Positions 1 through 11,109 of a stretch of 64,000 nt of DNA are shown here, in pieces. Position numbers and translations under genes: made by a program. The notes beneath the pieces were generated by a model. That model did no database searches and had not been told where the DNA came from. It saw nothing but the letters and a program-made list of their open reading frames with translations. The DNA is taken from the NCBI GenBank assembly GCA_003427395.1, contig BFEA01000115.1, forward strand, positions 3,056,531 to 3,120,530, in the 5' to 3' direction. The first letter of the stretch is position 1. The number at the start of each line of letters is the position of its first letter. The stretch is from Chara braunii. Taxonomy: Eukaryota; Streptophyta; Charophyceae; Charales; Characeae.

Positions 1-47
1 GTGCGTGTGTGTGGTGTGTGTGTGTGTGTGTGTGTGCATGTGTGTAT
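1..47. repeat. (GT)n microsatellite
   Basis: Nearly uninterrupted GT dinucleotides at the window edge, with one GC and one CA break. It continues beyond the window on the left. An AT-dinucleotide and AATAA-rich tract follows at about 92-137. Confidence 0.9.
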
Positions 48-137
48 GTTCAGGAGTAATTGGAAATGCCCTTGGAGCCCCCCAACCCCTATATATATAT
101 ATATAAATAAAATAAAAAATAAAAAATAATAATAAAG

Positions 138-235
138 ATGTTCGGGCTCAGTCCAATTTGGGCCACGTTCGGGCTCGGTACTAAGCGTTCGGGTTCAGTT
201 ACTGAGCCCGAACGCAATGCGACGAAAGTCAGGAT
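138..235. repeat. TTCGGGC word tract with 31-bp near-perfect hairpin
   Basis: The word TTCGGG recurs at 141, 168 and 188. Positions 185-199 and 201-215 form 15-bp arms with one mismatch and a single-base loop. The composition contrasts with the AT-rich flanks and resembles the GC-word tracts at 10.6, 11.35 and 47.7 kb, so this is probably a fragment of the same family. Confidence 0.5.
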
Positions 236-394
236 TGAGAGACCAAAAACCTCCTACACTTTTACGTTTGTTGCAGGCGAAGATCCCGCCATTCTTGATT
301 TTATGTTCAAGGCCAAGGGCTTATGACTTTTCTTTTAATGTCCTTTTCTATTCATGTTATGTGCAATGACATTTTTTAGCCCTGTTTATCCGTT

Positions 395-681
395 TAACTG
401 TCATTTCGTCAAAATTGACGTTTTTTTTAATTTTTTGAACAAAATTGACATTGAGTTTTTTGGCCGAAAACAGTTCCAAATTTTTGGCTCATAAAGGTCC
501 TGCATTCTTAAAACGCTGGACCCCCTGGATGTATGTGGACTTAGCTTGAAACCTGATACATCCGGGGGGTCTAGCATTTTAAGAACGCCGGACCCTTTAG
601 AGCAACAAATTTGACCAAAAAACTCGGTTTCATTTTCGTTTAAACAAATAAAAAATGTCCATTTTTACGAATTGGCAGTTG
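395..681. mobile_element. Foldback (hairpin) MITE-like element
   Basis: The two halves are imperfect reverse complements over almost their full length. The outer ends are AACTGTCATTTCGTC at 396 and GACGAATT-type sequence ending GGCAGTT at 680. The inner part pairs CTGGACCCCCTGGATG (about 516) with CATCCGGGGGGTCTAG (about 560), leaving a loop of about 20 bp. It has no coding capacity. Arms of about 140 bp with a small loop are typical of foldback elements or long-TIR MITEs. No convincing target duplication was seen. Confidence 0.75.
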
Positions 682-2548
682 TTTCATGTTGGTTTGCCTA
701 GATCCCTCCGCAGGACGGGCATGCGGCTGAGGCCCGATTCCTCCACGCATGAGGTTAGTACCCAACTCGCATTGAGGCAATCGCTCTCTTATCAAGGGCT
801 TTTGTCGATTTCACAAGGGGCGACTGCGTCCCTTGTTAAGAATGCGCATGTCGACGTGAGTCTCTAAGTTGAGGGAGTTAGTGTTTAGCCACTATTCAGT
901 CATGTTGTTAAGTAGAGCCAGTGCGACCAACTTAGGAGTTCAGCACCCTAAGCCATGGTTTGTAATCGAGCTATTAGTCTGGCATACTACCACGCGATTT
1001 TCCTATACTGCAACGACTAAGCCATGCCCAAGACTAGCCTACCTCTAGCACGACATGTAAAAGACGCTACATGTGGGTTAGTAGCTAGGCAGGGATACAT
1101 CCACCTACAAATAGTGACATCTCCGTACGTGGAAGTAAGTTGTACCTCGCGGCACCCTGTTTTGTCACAGGGATCCGTGAGAACTATAGTTGGCGCATTC
1201 GGCTAGAGCAGCACCATGATGTTGTGTGTTTACGACATACCAAGCCATGTCCTGAGTGACACGGTCGGGACGACCCTCACGTGCACCGCCGTTTCGGTGC
1301 GCACGTAGGTTGATGCGCCCACCAATGTTGTGTATGACTAGAAGCTTCAACACCTCGTTATCCGCTAGGATCTCCTCGGTATTTTGATGCATTTTAAAGA
1401 AATGGTTAACCTCTTGTACGATCTCGACCGTCTGTCTCGTTCTGCAAGGATATGCCTAGATCCATTTACAGAAAGGATCAATAGGCCCGAGTAGTATTGA
1501 ATATGCATAGTTGTTGGGTCCCAATGACACGACTGTATTTGTGGTGTCCACACTTGCATATTGCGTGGGTCGGTCCACTGCAATTGGGACGATATATAGT
1601 GGCAACTGAACCGGGGCTTTATCGGCCGAATAGAGTGAGTCAGTTCTGATGATGAATTTAACATTTTTCTGATTATTAGACAAGTATTATTTATTCTTAT
1701 CATTTGCCGACTCTATGGTTCAAACAATGAAATGACTGCCAACTTCCTGATGGGCAAATTTCACCCACTCATGTGGAACGAAAGAGTGAGGTACAACAAT
1801 CTGAATGTTTGTCTCTTCAATCTTCCTTTTTTTTAATCTACCTTTCATCTATGTATAACCGTGTGCTCGTTTATTGGTTGTTCTATGTTCTTCCTTTGAG
1901 TGTGGATGAACGAGGGTCCCTATAACCATTGCAATCAAAACAATGTTGGTTCAAACCTCAGGGCGGCAAAATCGTCGTGTCTTTCCAACCCTTTGTCGTG
2001 GCCTCAGGACCGGGCCTCTGTGGGATTTTGACGGTTCAGCAGAAGGGGCATAGCCACAATTTTTGACTATTCATATATTGAATGCACAACCCGTGGGCCC
2101 ATGAGACGTATTTAGCACAATTAACCCAATCAACGTACCCATCCTCGAAAATATGCAAAAACATTGAATACACCCTCGAGATTGCTTTAATAAAATAGCA
2201 AAATTAATCGGAAAGTGACAAAAAAAAAAGAGGACGGGGAGGGGAGAGAACCATTATTACCCCCGCTTACGATTGTCATGTTGCCACGTGTCACTCCCTC
2301 TTGGTCGCTGGAAGAATTTTGACTTATTCATATACGGATCCCTTGGGAGGTTCGGGGCCCTTCCACGGTATCAGTTCCTCGTTCTTGGGCACCTTCCCAG
2401 ACCGATGCAATCTCGTAAATCCATTTATGTTACCGTGTCACTGTGTCCTCTGATGGATGATGTTGAAATCGTACTCTTACAGTCTCACCATCCATCTCCC
2501 AATCATACTCGTGTAGGAAGTGAGCTTCTTGGAAACCAATAAGGGCTC
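682..2548. other. Unassigned DNA, no gene recognised
   Basis: Only short open frames occur on either strand, none with a recognisable motif. Composition is intermediate. It could be the decayed downstream half (RNase H or integrase) of the minus-strand Ty3/gypsy relic at 2.85-6.5 kb, but I could not find an HHCC or DDE motif, so that remains a guess. Confidence 0.4.
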
Positions 2549-2850
2549 ATGAATTGGCATTTCGTTAAAACTGATATATATATATATATTTTTATATAAA
2601 TTCACGAAAGTGGACTTAGTCAAAATTTTATTGCTCATTGGGTGAGAAAGTGGTTATCTCACTTTGACCATCTGATGTATCTCAACATTAAGTATTATCA
2701 AAATAAATATGAGGGTTCAATCATCGGGTCGTCACGACGTCCGACGTCATGGGGACAAAAAAACGCAAAAAAATATTGTTTTTTTTCCTACGCTTAATTT
2801 GAAATTCATGAACTAAAAAATATCAGTTTTAACGAAATGTCAGTTCATAA
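2549..2850. mobile_element. MITE, copy A (about 300 bp)
   Basis: Terminal inverted repeats of about 34 bp: ATGAATTGGCATTTCGTTAA at the left end matches, inverted, TTAACGAAATGTCAGTTCAT at the right. The inside is AT-rich with a conserved block (GAGAAAGTGGTTATCTCACT, about 2645-2664) shared with copy B near 7.18 kb. It abuts the C-terminal side of the reverse transcriptase relic on the minus strand and appears to have inserted into or next to that pol gene. Confidence 0.8.
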
Positions 2851-3470
2851 TCGTTTAACATCAAGGCATGGTCGTGAAACGAACTCCAGTATACCATGAT
2901 ATCGTCCATGTACGCAATAATGCGTACAAGTTTATCATGCTCTCTGTACGTTGCATCTTGTTGACAAAGTTTCGAAAGGCGACATTCACCCCACTCAAGA
3001 ACGTAGTTGGAGCGTTGCAAATCCCCATTGGACACCTCACCCACTACCCTGTTGCTTCAAACAAAACAAAGGTGGTTTTTGGTCGATAATACTTCGTACC
3101 TATAATGTGGCGAAACCCGTTGCAAATATTGAATTTACTAAAATAGTTAGCACAATCAATTGCGTCCAACAAGTTATCAATTCTGGTTAGGGGGTAAACA
3201 CCTTCAATCATAATGTCATTCGACTTCTAATAATCAATGCATACGCGGTTGAACCGTTTTTTTTCGGAACACACACAATGTGAAAAGACTACAGCCTATT
3301 TGCTACTTCAATCCATCTATTCGCTTCAAACTCTTTAATACGTTCCAAAACCGTTTTTCTTTCGAGGAGGGAGTACTGGTAGGGTTTGTCGCAAATGGGT
3401 GGATGATCCCTCGTTTAGATCTCATGTTGAACCACCAAAGACAATATAATATCAGAAGCAAATAGATTAA
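2851..3470 (-). pseudogene. Ty3/gypsy reverse transcriptase relic
   Basis: Read on the minus strand with several frameshifts, this region follows the Ty3/gypsy RT order. First a KEFEANRWIEV segment (the 'KGWIxPS' block), then a YPLTRIDNLLDAI block, then PMGICNAPTTF (PFGLxNAPxTF), and finally the catalytic-box peptide YMDDIMVY at 2912-2889. The catalytic YMDD is intact, but frame breaks separate the blocks, so no protein can be made. It is the downstream part of the relic that begins with gag near 6.36 kb. RNase H and integrase are not recognisable below it because a MITE takes their place. Confidence 0.85.
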
Positions 3471-4660
3471 TTGTACCTAGACACTCAACAAGAATATCTG
3501 CAATCAACTGACGAACATTGTTAGACACATAATCATGCACAAATAAATCAAATTTTTGGTCACTGATTACAACCAACAATTGTTTGAGATTCCTTTGTTT
3601 TGGGACAAGCGGCGGGGGAAATGAGATGAACGAATTATTAGAGCGCCATAAAAATATAGTGGCAATCATCAAGGCATTCGCTTCGCTAATCGTTGTACTC
3701 TTCCTCTGTTCTCGCATCTTCCTTGTCTTTGGGGTCCACCGTGTTTTTTGCTATCGTTATTTTGATTGCAAATAGGAGAGGTCGTCGATGTGGCGGGAGT
3801 TATGAAGCCTCAACTTTGGCACCTTGTTGGATGATTCAAATCTCCTTGCATGTAGTGAGCAACGATCGGGGTGGATGTTCTAAAGGATCAGAAAATGACT
3901 TATTGTCCTCATATCGAGGAAGGAAGGGGGTAACTGCGTCATATAGAGTTCGAGGGGGTTCCACAGAATCTGGCAACTTCCAAATCTATACAAGTGGTTC
4001 TCCCATTATCAACGCTAGAGATTGTTGAACAACATTAAAAAAGGATTTCGTTGAGGGAAGTATGAAAGTCTTGGTCGTTTTCTGTTGGACAGGATAACGA
4101 CGCACTTGATGTACCACTGCGTCGTTGGTTGTCATTACCTCTGGATTCTCATCACTTTCAAAGTGTTGCTGACTGAGTTTCAGAATCATGAGGTCATTTG
4201 TCTTCCTGTCAGTGTGCAACTATGTATCAAATTCGTCATTCGTCTCATCAAGTTTCAAATTATCAACGGAGGAATCGGTTTCTGCTAGCGGTGAGATTTG
4301 CTTGAATGGCAGTTACGATGGTTGGAGGCACCTCTCGAGGCTTGCCTCAAAAATTGCTCTGTGTGAGCCCCATTGGTAGGCTATACGACTTTCCATCCGT
4401 GTTCTTGGGGATCATTGTCTTCCGCTTGAAGTTCAAGTTGGCTCGAACTGCGATGATGGCGGGTAGGCTCAAGTGCTCATTGTACGACGTTAAATTTAAG
4501 ACAATCACGTCTTTTAAGGCATGGACCTTCCCAATTCTTAGTGTCACGTTAGTCATTCTTCCGGTTGCGCGAATCTTTCCTTCGTTTCTTGTTAGATAAC
4601 GATCTTCTTTTGGCAGGCGGATAAGATCATTCCTTCTCCTGCCTTCTCCACCAAACAAAG
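3471..4660 (-). pseudogene. Ty3/gypsy protease region and protease-RT linker relic
   Basis: This lies between gag and RT of the same minus-strand relic. The stretch 4347-4658 encodes a peptide containing VTLRIGKVHALKDVIVLNL, and 3986-4219 and 3415-3717 carry further open blocks in different frames. Position between gag and RT and the beta-rich character fit a retropepsin domain, but the catalytic D-S/T-G was not found, so the active site is probably lost. The domain call rests mainly on gene order. Confidence 0.5.
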
Positions 4661-5307
4661 GGACACGTCTAGTACAACCAATCAGGGGTCAGTAATAGTA
4701 TTACACGACAAACTCTTAACTTTGATATCAAACTCCGCCGATTGGCTTGATTTGGAGGAAGTGATCGTCTCCCCGAATTAAGCCAACTCATGCAGGCTTG
4801 AAAGTAATTGTGACGACTTCTTTAAATTACAGTGGGGATTTTAATGGGGGTTTTCCTTTGAGCGTTGCCAGCCTTGCTAACGCAAAACATTTCTAGCTAT
4901 CGTTGCAATGCTATAGCATACGATCATTGGCCGACTTAATAATAGACAAGAGATCACCACAGGCAATGGTATGTGATGATCGAGAGTCCGGATAATCTCG
5001 AATACACCAATCTCTTTTTTTAAGTAGGAGTGCCAACTTTCATCTTCGTAGTCGTGGGCCTCCATTCAGAGACTCCTTCCTTTTGGTGTTGCGGGTTGTA
5101 TAGCCCCGATAAGCCCCAACCGAGGATATCGAAAGGTGACGTATTGCTCAAAGGGGATCAATTTGGCAGAGGCTTCTTTGATGATCGCGATGGTGGTCGA
5201 AGCCCTTTGTTTTCTTCCACTATAGTTCCCATCCTACTAGGACCATTAGCTAATGGCACAGCGGCTGTATGTGCAATCCCAACCTTCGCCTGGGGAGGCC
5301 TATTAGG

Positions 5308-6360
5308 GCAATTTCTGGCCATGTACCCTGGTTGGTGCCAGACAAAACACCCTCAGCTCGTACAGTTGCGGTTGCTCCGGCAACTTTCTCTGCTTGTTAT
5401 GTCGCACCTGGTACCATCTGAGTCTGAGTTATGGCGATAGGGTGCATTACTCACTCGCATCATTGTCTCCATCTGTGATCCCATTACTGCTTCAGGTTCT
5501 CCTGTTGCTGCTTTAGGTTATCCTGCATCATCCTCATCATGGTCCCACGAGTTTCAACACAGCAAAGTCCATCCCTAACTGCCACCTATTCCTTGTATAT
5601 GATGAATTCAAAGATGTACCCTATCTTATTGTATCTAAACGGTTACGCTACTAGCTCCGCCTTAGCTCGCGCTAGTTCCCCTTACTAGCCATCCTTTGCT
5701 TTATCTTCGTTTTTTAGAAACCATGCAGTGAATTTTCTTTCCATCTCTTATGTTGCATCCATGCTTTCCTGCAGAGAGAGGTCAATCGGAGAGAACTGTT
5801 TTTGCAACTTGACTCTCATCACAGTGCTCCGGAGCCCATCAACGAACAAGTCACACCCATGCTTTTCATCCCTTTGGACTTAACGAGCAATCGACAAAAC
5901 CTATTGTGGTAGTCTCGAACCACCTCGTGGGGCTTCTGCACTTGATCCTTGATGATGAAGAAAGCTTGCTCTGAGTTAATGTCATCAAACCAATCAAGAA
6001 TTTTTTCCTCAAAGGTTTGTATTATTCGACTGGTTGTAATTGGTGAACTAGTGGCGTGCTTGCCCTCCCAAGCAGAGAGGGATATTAGTCTTTGCCTCGT
6101 CATTTATGTATTGTTGTTCTTGGAGGGTAGCAAGCTATTCCCTTACGAGGTGATGGGTAGGCTCGAACAGATACAGGTTAAGAGTGACTGCAGGTCGAGC
6201 GTGCAAGATCCTTCCCGTTGTCCGCTGATTAACTTGTTGATTAGCTGGCACATTAGCGGCCTGGTTTTGATTATGCATGGTGTTAGCCCGATTAGGATCT
6301 CGATTTTCGTTCATTTCAGCGAACTGTCTTCCCGCAAACCTACTGCAAGTTACCACGGGA
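5308..6360 (-). pseudogene. Ty3/gypsy gag relic with degenerate zinc knuckle
   Basis: Minus strand. An N-terminal part (6356-6135) precedes a retrotransposon-gag core (6103-5819) with IIQTFEEKILDWFDDINSEQ and a VRDYHNRFCRLL block; a DGLRSTVMRVKLQ segment follows in another frame. At 5349-5308 a CCHC-like knuckle reads CFVWHQPGYMARNC: the second Cys has become Trp and the His has become Tyr, so it could not bind zinc normally. Gag would form the particle coat and bind RNA. The stretch 4661-5307 between this knuckle and the protease block has no clear motif. Confidence 0.75.
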
Positions 6361-6481
6361 TCGCGCTCTTACGCTCGTCCCCTTAAGGCCTCAGATCGTC
6401 GGCGGCTTGGACCCGCCAGATCGTCGAGTGATTGAGTTGATACACTTGCTTATCCTCAGGAGTCGGGACCAACACATGTCG

Positions 6482-6493
6482 GCTCCGATACCA
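6482..6493 (-). other. Primer-binding site (initiator Met-tRNA type)
   Basis: The minus strand reads TGGTATCGGAGC, one change from the common plant PBS TGGTATCAGAGC and identical to the PBS of the elements at 49.11 and 54.19 kb. It lies about 125 bp upstream of the gag relic on the same strand, where a PBS should be, which sets the 5' end of the element's internal region. Confidence 0.7.
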
Positions 6494-7094
6494 ACCCCAC
6501 GGAGACTTCCGTAACCTGGAAGTGCGAAGTAGGGGGTGTGCGAAGGATCTTAGGAAAGTGGGGGTTGGAGTCCCCGGTCAGAACTAAGATGTCCATTGGC
6601 AAGGTTTCGAAAACAGGATAGGGGACGTCCCAATCAAGGAGGGAACCCGATGAAGTAATAAGAGGAAAAAGGGGACAGGCATAGCGTGTTGCTTACACTA
6701 GGGGAGCAGTTCGGTAGACGAAGGGAATGGACCAGGATTGAGGTTAACACCGACCTTGCCTAGGCGAAAAGACGTCCGAGAGGAAGAGAGGGTCCCACAG
6801 CTCTACCACGTAGTGCCTACAGGATTCACAAATTTTCATATCTGACATAGACGGTCTCTGAGTCAATCGAAGGCTTTCTAAATAGAGTTCCTCCTCGGCG
6901 GGGGACTCGAGGTCATGGTAGATTTCTTCTCGCTCACACTCAGAACACAATGTAAGGCTCGCCACGGGGCAAGCGCATGTCACAATTACGACTAGTTCGT
7001 GGTAAGGTAGGAGGGTGAGGTAGGGAGGGAAATCGGTTTATATGAGGACAAAATCGAATTGGTTAAACACCTCATAATCGTTCGGACCACGGTA
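6494..7094 (-). other. Probable 5' LTR remnant of the minus-strand Ty3/gypsy relic
   Basis: This sits directly upstream of the PBS on the minus strand, where the LTR belongs. It has no recognisable coding sequence. The junction (CCGTGGGG then the PBS) lacks a clear CA end, and no partner LTR is visible, so the assignment is positional only. Confidence 0.3.
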
Positions 7095-7691
7095 CTAATA
7101 ACTGATATTTCGTTGAAGCTAACATTTTTCCCTAAATTCACGAAGTGCGATTAGTCAAAATTCCATTGCTAATTGGGTGAGAAAGTGGTTATCTCACTTT
7201 GACCAGTTGATGTATCTCAATGTTATGTACCGTCAAAATACATTCGAGAGTTCAATTATTGGGTTTTGTCACGACGCTCGACCATCAGATAGTCCAACAT
7301 CACGGGGTCAAAAAAACGGTAAAACATACTGTTTTTTTTCGTACACTCAATTTCGTAAATTAAAAAAATATATCATTTTTAACTAGGCTACCAGCCGGCC
7401 CGCCCGGGTCCCCGATGGCCAGCCCGTGCAAGGACAAGGGAAAGCCCCAAAAAAAAAAAAAAAAAAAAAAAAAACCTAAAAAATCCCAAAAACAACTATG
7501 TTATGCAGAAAAATAAACAGAACAACTTTTCCCTCAGGGTCACATCGAAATTCTTCACCAAATTTAGAATAAAAAATCAATTTTAAAAATATTTGTTTTA
7601 TTTGTATTATTTTAATTTTTTTTGGCCGGGCCGGACAAGTGACCCCGGGCCACTCTGGTAGCCTAGATTTTTAACGAAATGTTAGTTTGAT
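7095..7691. mobile_element. MITE, copy B, interrupted by another element
   Basis: Same family as copy A: TGATATTTCGTTGAAGCTAA at the left, TTAACGAAATGTTAGTTTG at the right, and the shared internal block GAGAAAGTGGTTATCTCACT (about 7179). Its right terminus is split by the 283-bp element at 7384-7666. Copy A, which is uninterrupted, provides the empty-site reference. Confidence 0.8.
7384..7666 (+). mobile_element. GC-word element A, 9-bp target duplication
   Basis: Ends are TAGGCTACCAG and CTGGTAGCCTAG, with GC-rich arms built on CCGGGC-type words inside each end. It has an A-run, then a core that includes GTTATGCAGAAAAATAAACA and CTCAGGGTCACATCG. ATTTTTAAC stands at 7375-7383 and again at 7667-7675, inside the right TIR of MITE copy B, where copy A has it once. 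A 9-bp duplication suggests a Mutator-like transposase acted in trans. Non-coding. Confidence 0.8.
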
Positions 7692-8138
7692 GGGAACTAC
7701 TCGTGTTTCGGAGGGTGAAACGAATGTCCCACTCACAAACCCGCTCTTTGTCTGTCTAATGCAGAAAGGGAGGCGTACCGTGTTTAGGAATCGTGACCAT
7801 TTGTACATGCAAGAATGTCGTTCAGTACCAAAAAATAGATTGTTAAACTCCATGTCTCATGCATGCACCCAACATCGACCCTGGTCCCATTATCGGACCA
7901 ACACAAGTTAAATGACCAACTGCTCGGCCAAAAGACCATTTAGTTGCGTGACTACAAACGGATCTCATACAGTGCAGGTCATACTAGAGACGATCTATGA
8001 AGAGAAATTCGTTGATTGCAGTCCACGACAAGATCTAACAAAAATCCTAAAGATTCGTGGGGTTACATTTTTTAAATTGTGTTATAATCCAACAAGCCTT
8101 CAACGTGTACATACCCTTAAAACGACGGAAGGCTATTC
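7692..8138. other. Unassigned DNA
   Basis: A 123-codon open frame starts at 7912, but no motif is recognisable and its 3' part runs into the foldback element at 8139. I regard it as fortuitous. Confidence 0.4.
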
Positions 8139-8440
8139 GACCATTTTGGGCAGCTTAAATGACGAAACATATTGGTGGGACATGTTTATGCCTATTGAGA
8201 TAAACGATGCAGGGTATGTATCATTGTTTGTGACCCTTTTTATAAGGTTGTTTATGTTGGTGGGACATGTTTATGCCTATTGAGATAAACGATGGTGGGT
8301 ATGTATCATTGTTTGAGCCACTTTTTTATAAGGCTGATTAAGCCATAAACAATGATACACACCCACCATTGTTTATCTCAATAGGCATAGACATGTCCCA
8401 CGAATATCTTTCGGCGTTTGAATTGCCCAAAATGGTCCGA
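8139..8440. mobile_element. Foldback element with internal direct duplication
   Basis: The left arm (8139-8232) and right arm (about 8349-8440) are imperfect inverted repeats of about 93 bp. Both contain GACCATTTTGGGCA and GCCTATTGAGATAAAC. A second direct copy of the inner left arm lies at 8259-8315, 85 bp after the first (GGTGGGACATG at 8174 and 8259), so two direct copies face one inverted copy. Non-coding. Confidence 0.8.
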
Positions 8441-9849
8441 CCAGGAGTCTAGTGGAGGACTCGTTGGCATAACATGTACAACGTCCAAAATAACCTAAGC
8501 TCATATCGTTTGTTGATAAGTGGGTGTGATTGAAGTTACACAATCTTGGACAACCTCTCTTACAACTTAGTATCACTTGTGATACAAACTATAAAGAGGA
8601 CAATTGCAAATTTTAAAAATCATAGAGAATGGTTTCAGAAACATATAGAGGATTAGCCTTATTCTTTAAGTTGCCCTTAAACTACCAATCCCAACACCGA
8701 TTGGGAATCGGTTTCTATGTTTGTGGAAGGTCACAATGAGGCCACGAGCAGGGTTACCCTATTGGATGGGTGAGGGTGCATAAGTTAAAGTGCGTTAAGT
8801 TTAACAATTTTTCATTATTCAAATTTTGGAAGAAAAACTATAAAATCAATTGGGCATTTATAATTGGGTGATAATATTTCGGTAGAATAATTTTAATAAT
8901 TATGCAAAAATTACAAAACTTAAAAAAAAAAAAAATAGCAATAAAAGTTTGCATTATTTTGTTTTTCGTTGTTATTTGCTGACCCAGAAACATTTGTTTT
9001 TTGCCCATACCCAATTGCACATAGTTCGAAGCATTATGGGAATGGTGGTACAAATATAAGATATGAGATTCTCATATAATATTTTTCCATTTGAGTAATA
9101 TGTGAGGATTTGGTTTACAGTACCACTCAATGATGATTTTTTATTTTTAATAAGGTGTAGGAAACATAGTCCTGCGTAGTATATAATGTATCCTTATTGT
9201 TGGTCACAAAAAAAACACAAACGTATATATAATTACCTAAAAGGGGATGTCGTATTGCCAACACACATAAAAAATAGGGGGTTCTATATGAGTTACAATG
9301 TGTATTAATATACGCTAGCAGGACTGCAACCATTTGTCAGAGAAGACATTTTACTGTCCAAATCTCATTTTGTACCCGTAGGTGAGCAGACCTACCGGCC
9401 TACTGTTTGTTTGTTTTTAATGGTTTTTTTCTATATTGTTTTTCTTGTTTGTTTGTTAGATGATGTACATTGTAGGTAAGCATAAATGATTGTCACCCCC
9501 GATTATTTTAGGCCAATAACATTGTGTTACTCTTGTAGCCTAATGACATTTGACGACGGTCCACTAGCCCACTAAATATTCATAGTGTGTGGTAGATGTC
9601 GTTTATGGTACTTATATGGTGCAAAATCATTCAATAACTAATATGGGTTGGTAGAGAAAAAAAGCGGCAAAGAAACAAAATTGTGTCATACACAATGCTT
9701 TGAACTATGTTTATACGATAATATACAAATATTAATTTTTATCATGTTTAAATAATTTCAATTTGAAAAAAATGGATTGAATGTTTTCTTCATTATTTAT
9801 TGAGCTTCAATTATTTGAACAAAAAAATAATTAAGGCAAATATGTTGTA
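8441..9849. other. AT-rich unassigned DNA
   Basis: Low-complexity AT-rich sequence with homopolymer A/T runs and no recognisable gene, RNA or element boundary. Confidence 0.5.
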
Positions 9850-10195
9850 ACCTAGGCTACTAGAGTGGCCCAAGCCCACTTGCCCGGTTGGCATAAAAAA
9901 TAGTATTAATCTAGGCTACCAGCTGGGTTGACAGGTTTGTTTTCCCTGGCAGCCCGACCGTGCAAGGACCAGGGAACGTCCTCCCCCCCCTCAAAAAAAA
10001 AAAAAACCCTCCAAAAACAAACAATTTTATGCATAAAACTAAACTAAATAACTTTTACCTCAGTGTCACATTGAAATTCTTTATCAAATTTTAAATAAAA
10101 AATAAAATAAAAATAATTTTTATTTTTTAATAATTTTATTTTTTAATTTTCTTTTGGCCCGGTCGTTCAAGTGGTCCTGGGTTACTCTGTCAACC
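9850..10195 (+). mobile_element. GC-word element B
   Basis: Starts with CTAGGCTACTAGAGTGGCCC, an inverted copy of the family's terminal arm. A short AT spacer follows, then a full element from about 9911 (CTAGGCTACCAGCTGGG). The core GCATAAAACTAAACTAAATA matches the family core near 10.03 kb, and the end reads GGGTTACTCTGTCAACCTA. The arm-spacer-element layout is repeated in element C. Confidence 0.7.
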
Positions 10196-10298
10196 TATGT
10201 AATAATAATAATTTTGATTTTAAATTTGAATTTGATAAATATTTTCTATTTGACATTATAACAAAAGTTGTTCGGTTTAGTTTGTTGGATACATGTAG

Positions 10299-10595
10299 TA
10301 GGCTAGTAGAGTTGTCCGGGACCACTTGCCTGGCCGGGCAAAAAATAAATTATAAATATATATATATAAATACATTAGTCCATCAGCCGGGCTGACCGGG
10401 TCCTGGGTGGCCTTTTCGTGCAAGGACCAAGGAAGGTAAAAATAAAAACAAATCTGAAAACAAACTATGTTATGCAGAAAATAAACAAAATAACTTTTGC
10501 CTCGGGGCTTCATGAAAATTCTTCATTAAATTTAGATTTTTTTTTTTTTTTTTGACCCTGTCGGGCAAGTGATCTCGGGTCACTCTGGTAGCCAA
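10299..10595 (+). mobile_element. GC-word element C
   Basis: Same layout as element B: an inverted arm (TAGGCTAGTAGAG at 10299), an AT-rich spacer, then an element body with CCGGGCTGACCGGGTCC and the family core GTTATGCAGAAAATAAAC near 10469. It ends with GGGTCACTCTGGTAGCC. A T-run separates the core from the right arm. Confidence 0.7.
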
Positions 10596-10602
10596 GTACG
10601 TA

Positions 10603-10690
10603 CGTACGTACGGAGGTCCCCGGGCAGACCTCCGTACGTACGGGGGTTCGGGGTCCGAACCCGACGGCGTTCGGCCCCCGCCAAAAAATA
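10603..10690. repeat. Palindromic TACG / TTCGGG word tract
   Basis: Perfect 16-bp arms CGTACGTACGGAGGTC (10603-10618) and its complement (10627-10642) flank an 8-bp loop CCCGGGCA. A second near-palindrome, GGTTCGGGGTCCGAACC, follows at about 10645. It abuts the right end of element C. Strong cruciform or hairpin potential. Confidence 0.8.
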
Positions 10691-10706
10691 TTTCGGGGCC
10701 TTGAAT

Positions 10707-11013
10707 GTTTTTTTGTGAGTTCTCTATGACGTGAGGTACATGCCTATAAATTTTCAAGTCATATAGCTAAGCCAAATAAGAAATAAAAATCGCCAAAGAT
10801 GGCGGTGTCAAAACGTGCACGCCCACGTATTTTTCCACTTTTTCCTTTTTGTTCTCACTTTAGTTCAGGGTCTAAACAATTCATTATTTTTTTGAAACTT
10901 TTTTAGTGGGTTTTGTATTATGTGAAGTACACATCTGTAAATTTTCAGGGCATTTAGCTATGCCAAAAAAAAATTAAAAAATTGCCAAAGATGGCAGTGT
11001 CGAAAACATGCTC
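10707..11013. repeat. Two diverged direct repeats, about 191-bp period
   Basis: The blocks at about 10707-10815 and 10898-11013 share GTGAGGTACAT/GTGAAGTACAC, TAAATTTTCA, TAGCTAAGCC/TAGCTATGCC and GCCAAAGATGGC. No coding sense. It lies between two word-element members and may be an older tandem duplication. Confidence 0.6.
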
Positions 11014-11109
11014 GCGCACTCACTAAATTTAATTCTCTCTTTATTTTTATTTACTTTTATTATTAGTATTTGTTTTCAGTATTTTATTTTTATTTTAAAT
11101 TTGGTAAGG

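Noticed and set aside
1165-1703. Overlapping minus-strand frames (75-112 codons) as possible integrase of the 2.9-6.5 kb relic
   Set aside because: No HHCC, DDE or GPY motif was visible in any frame.
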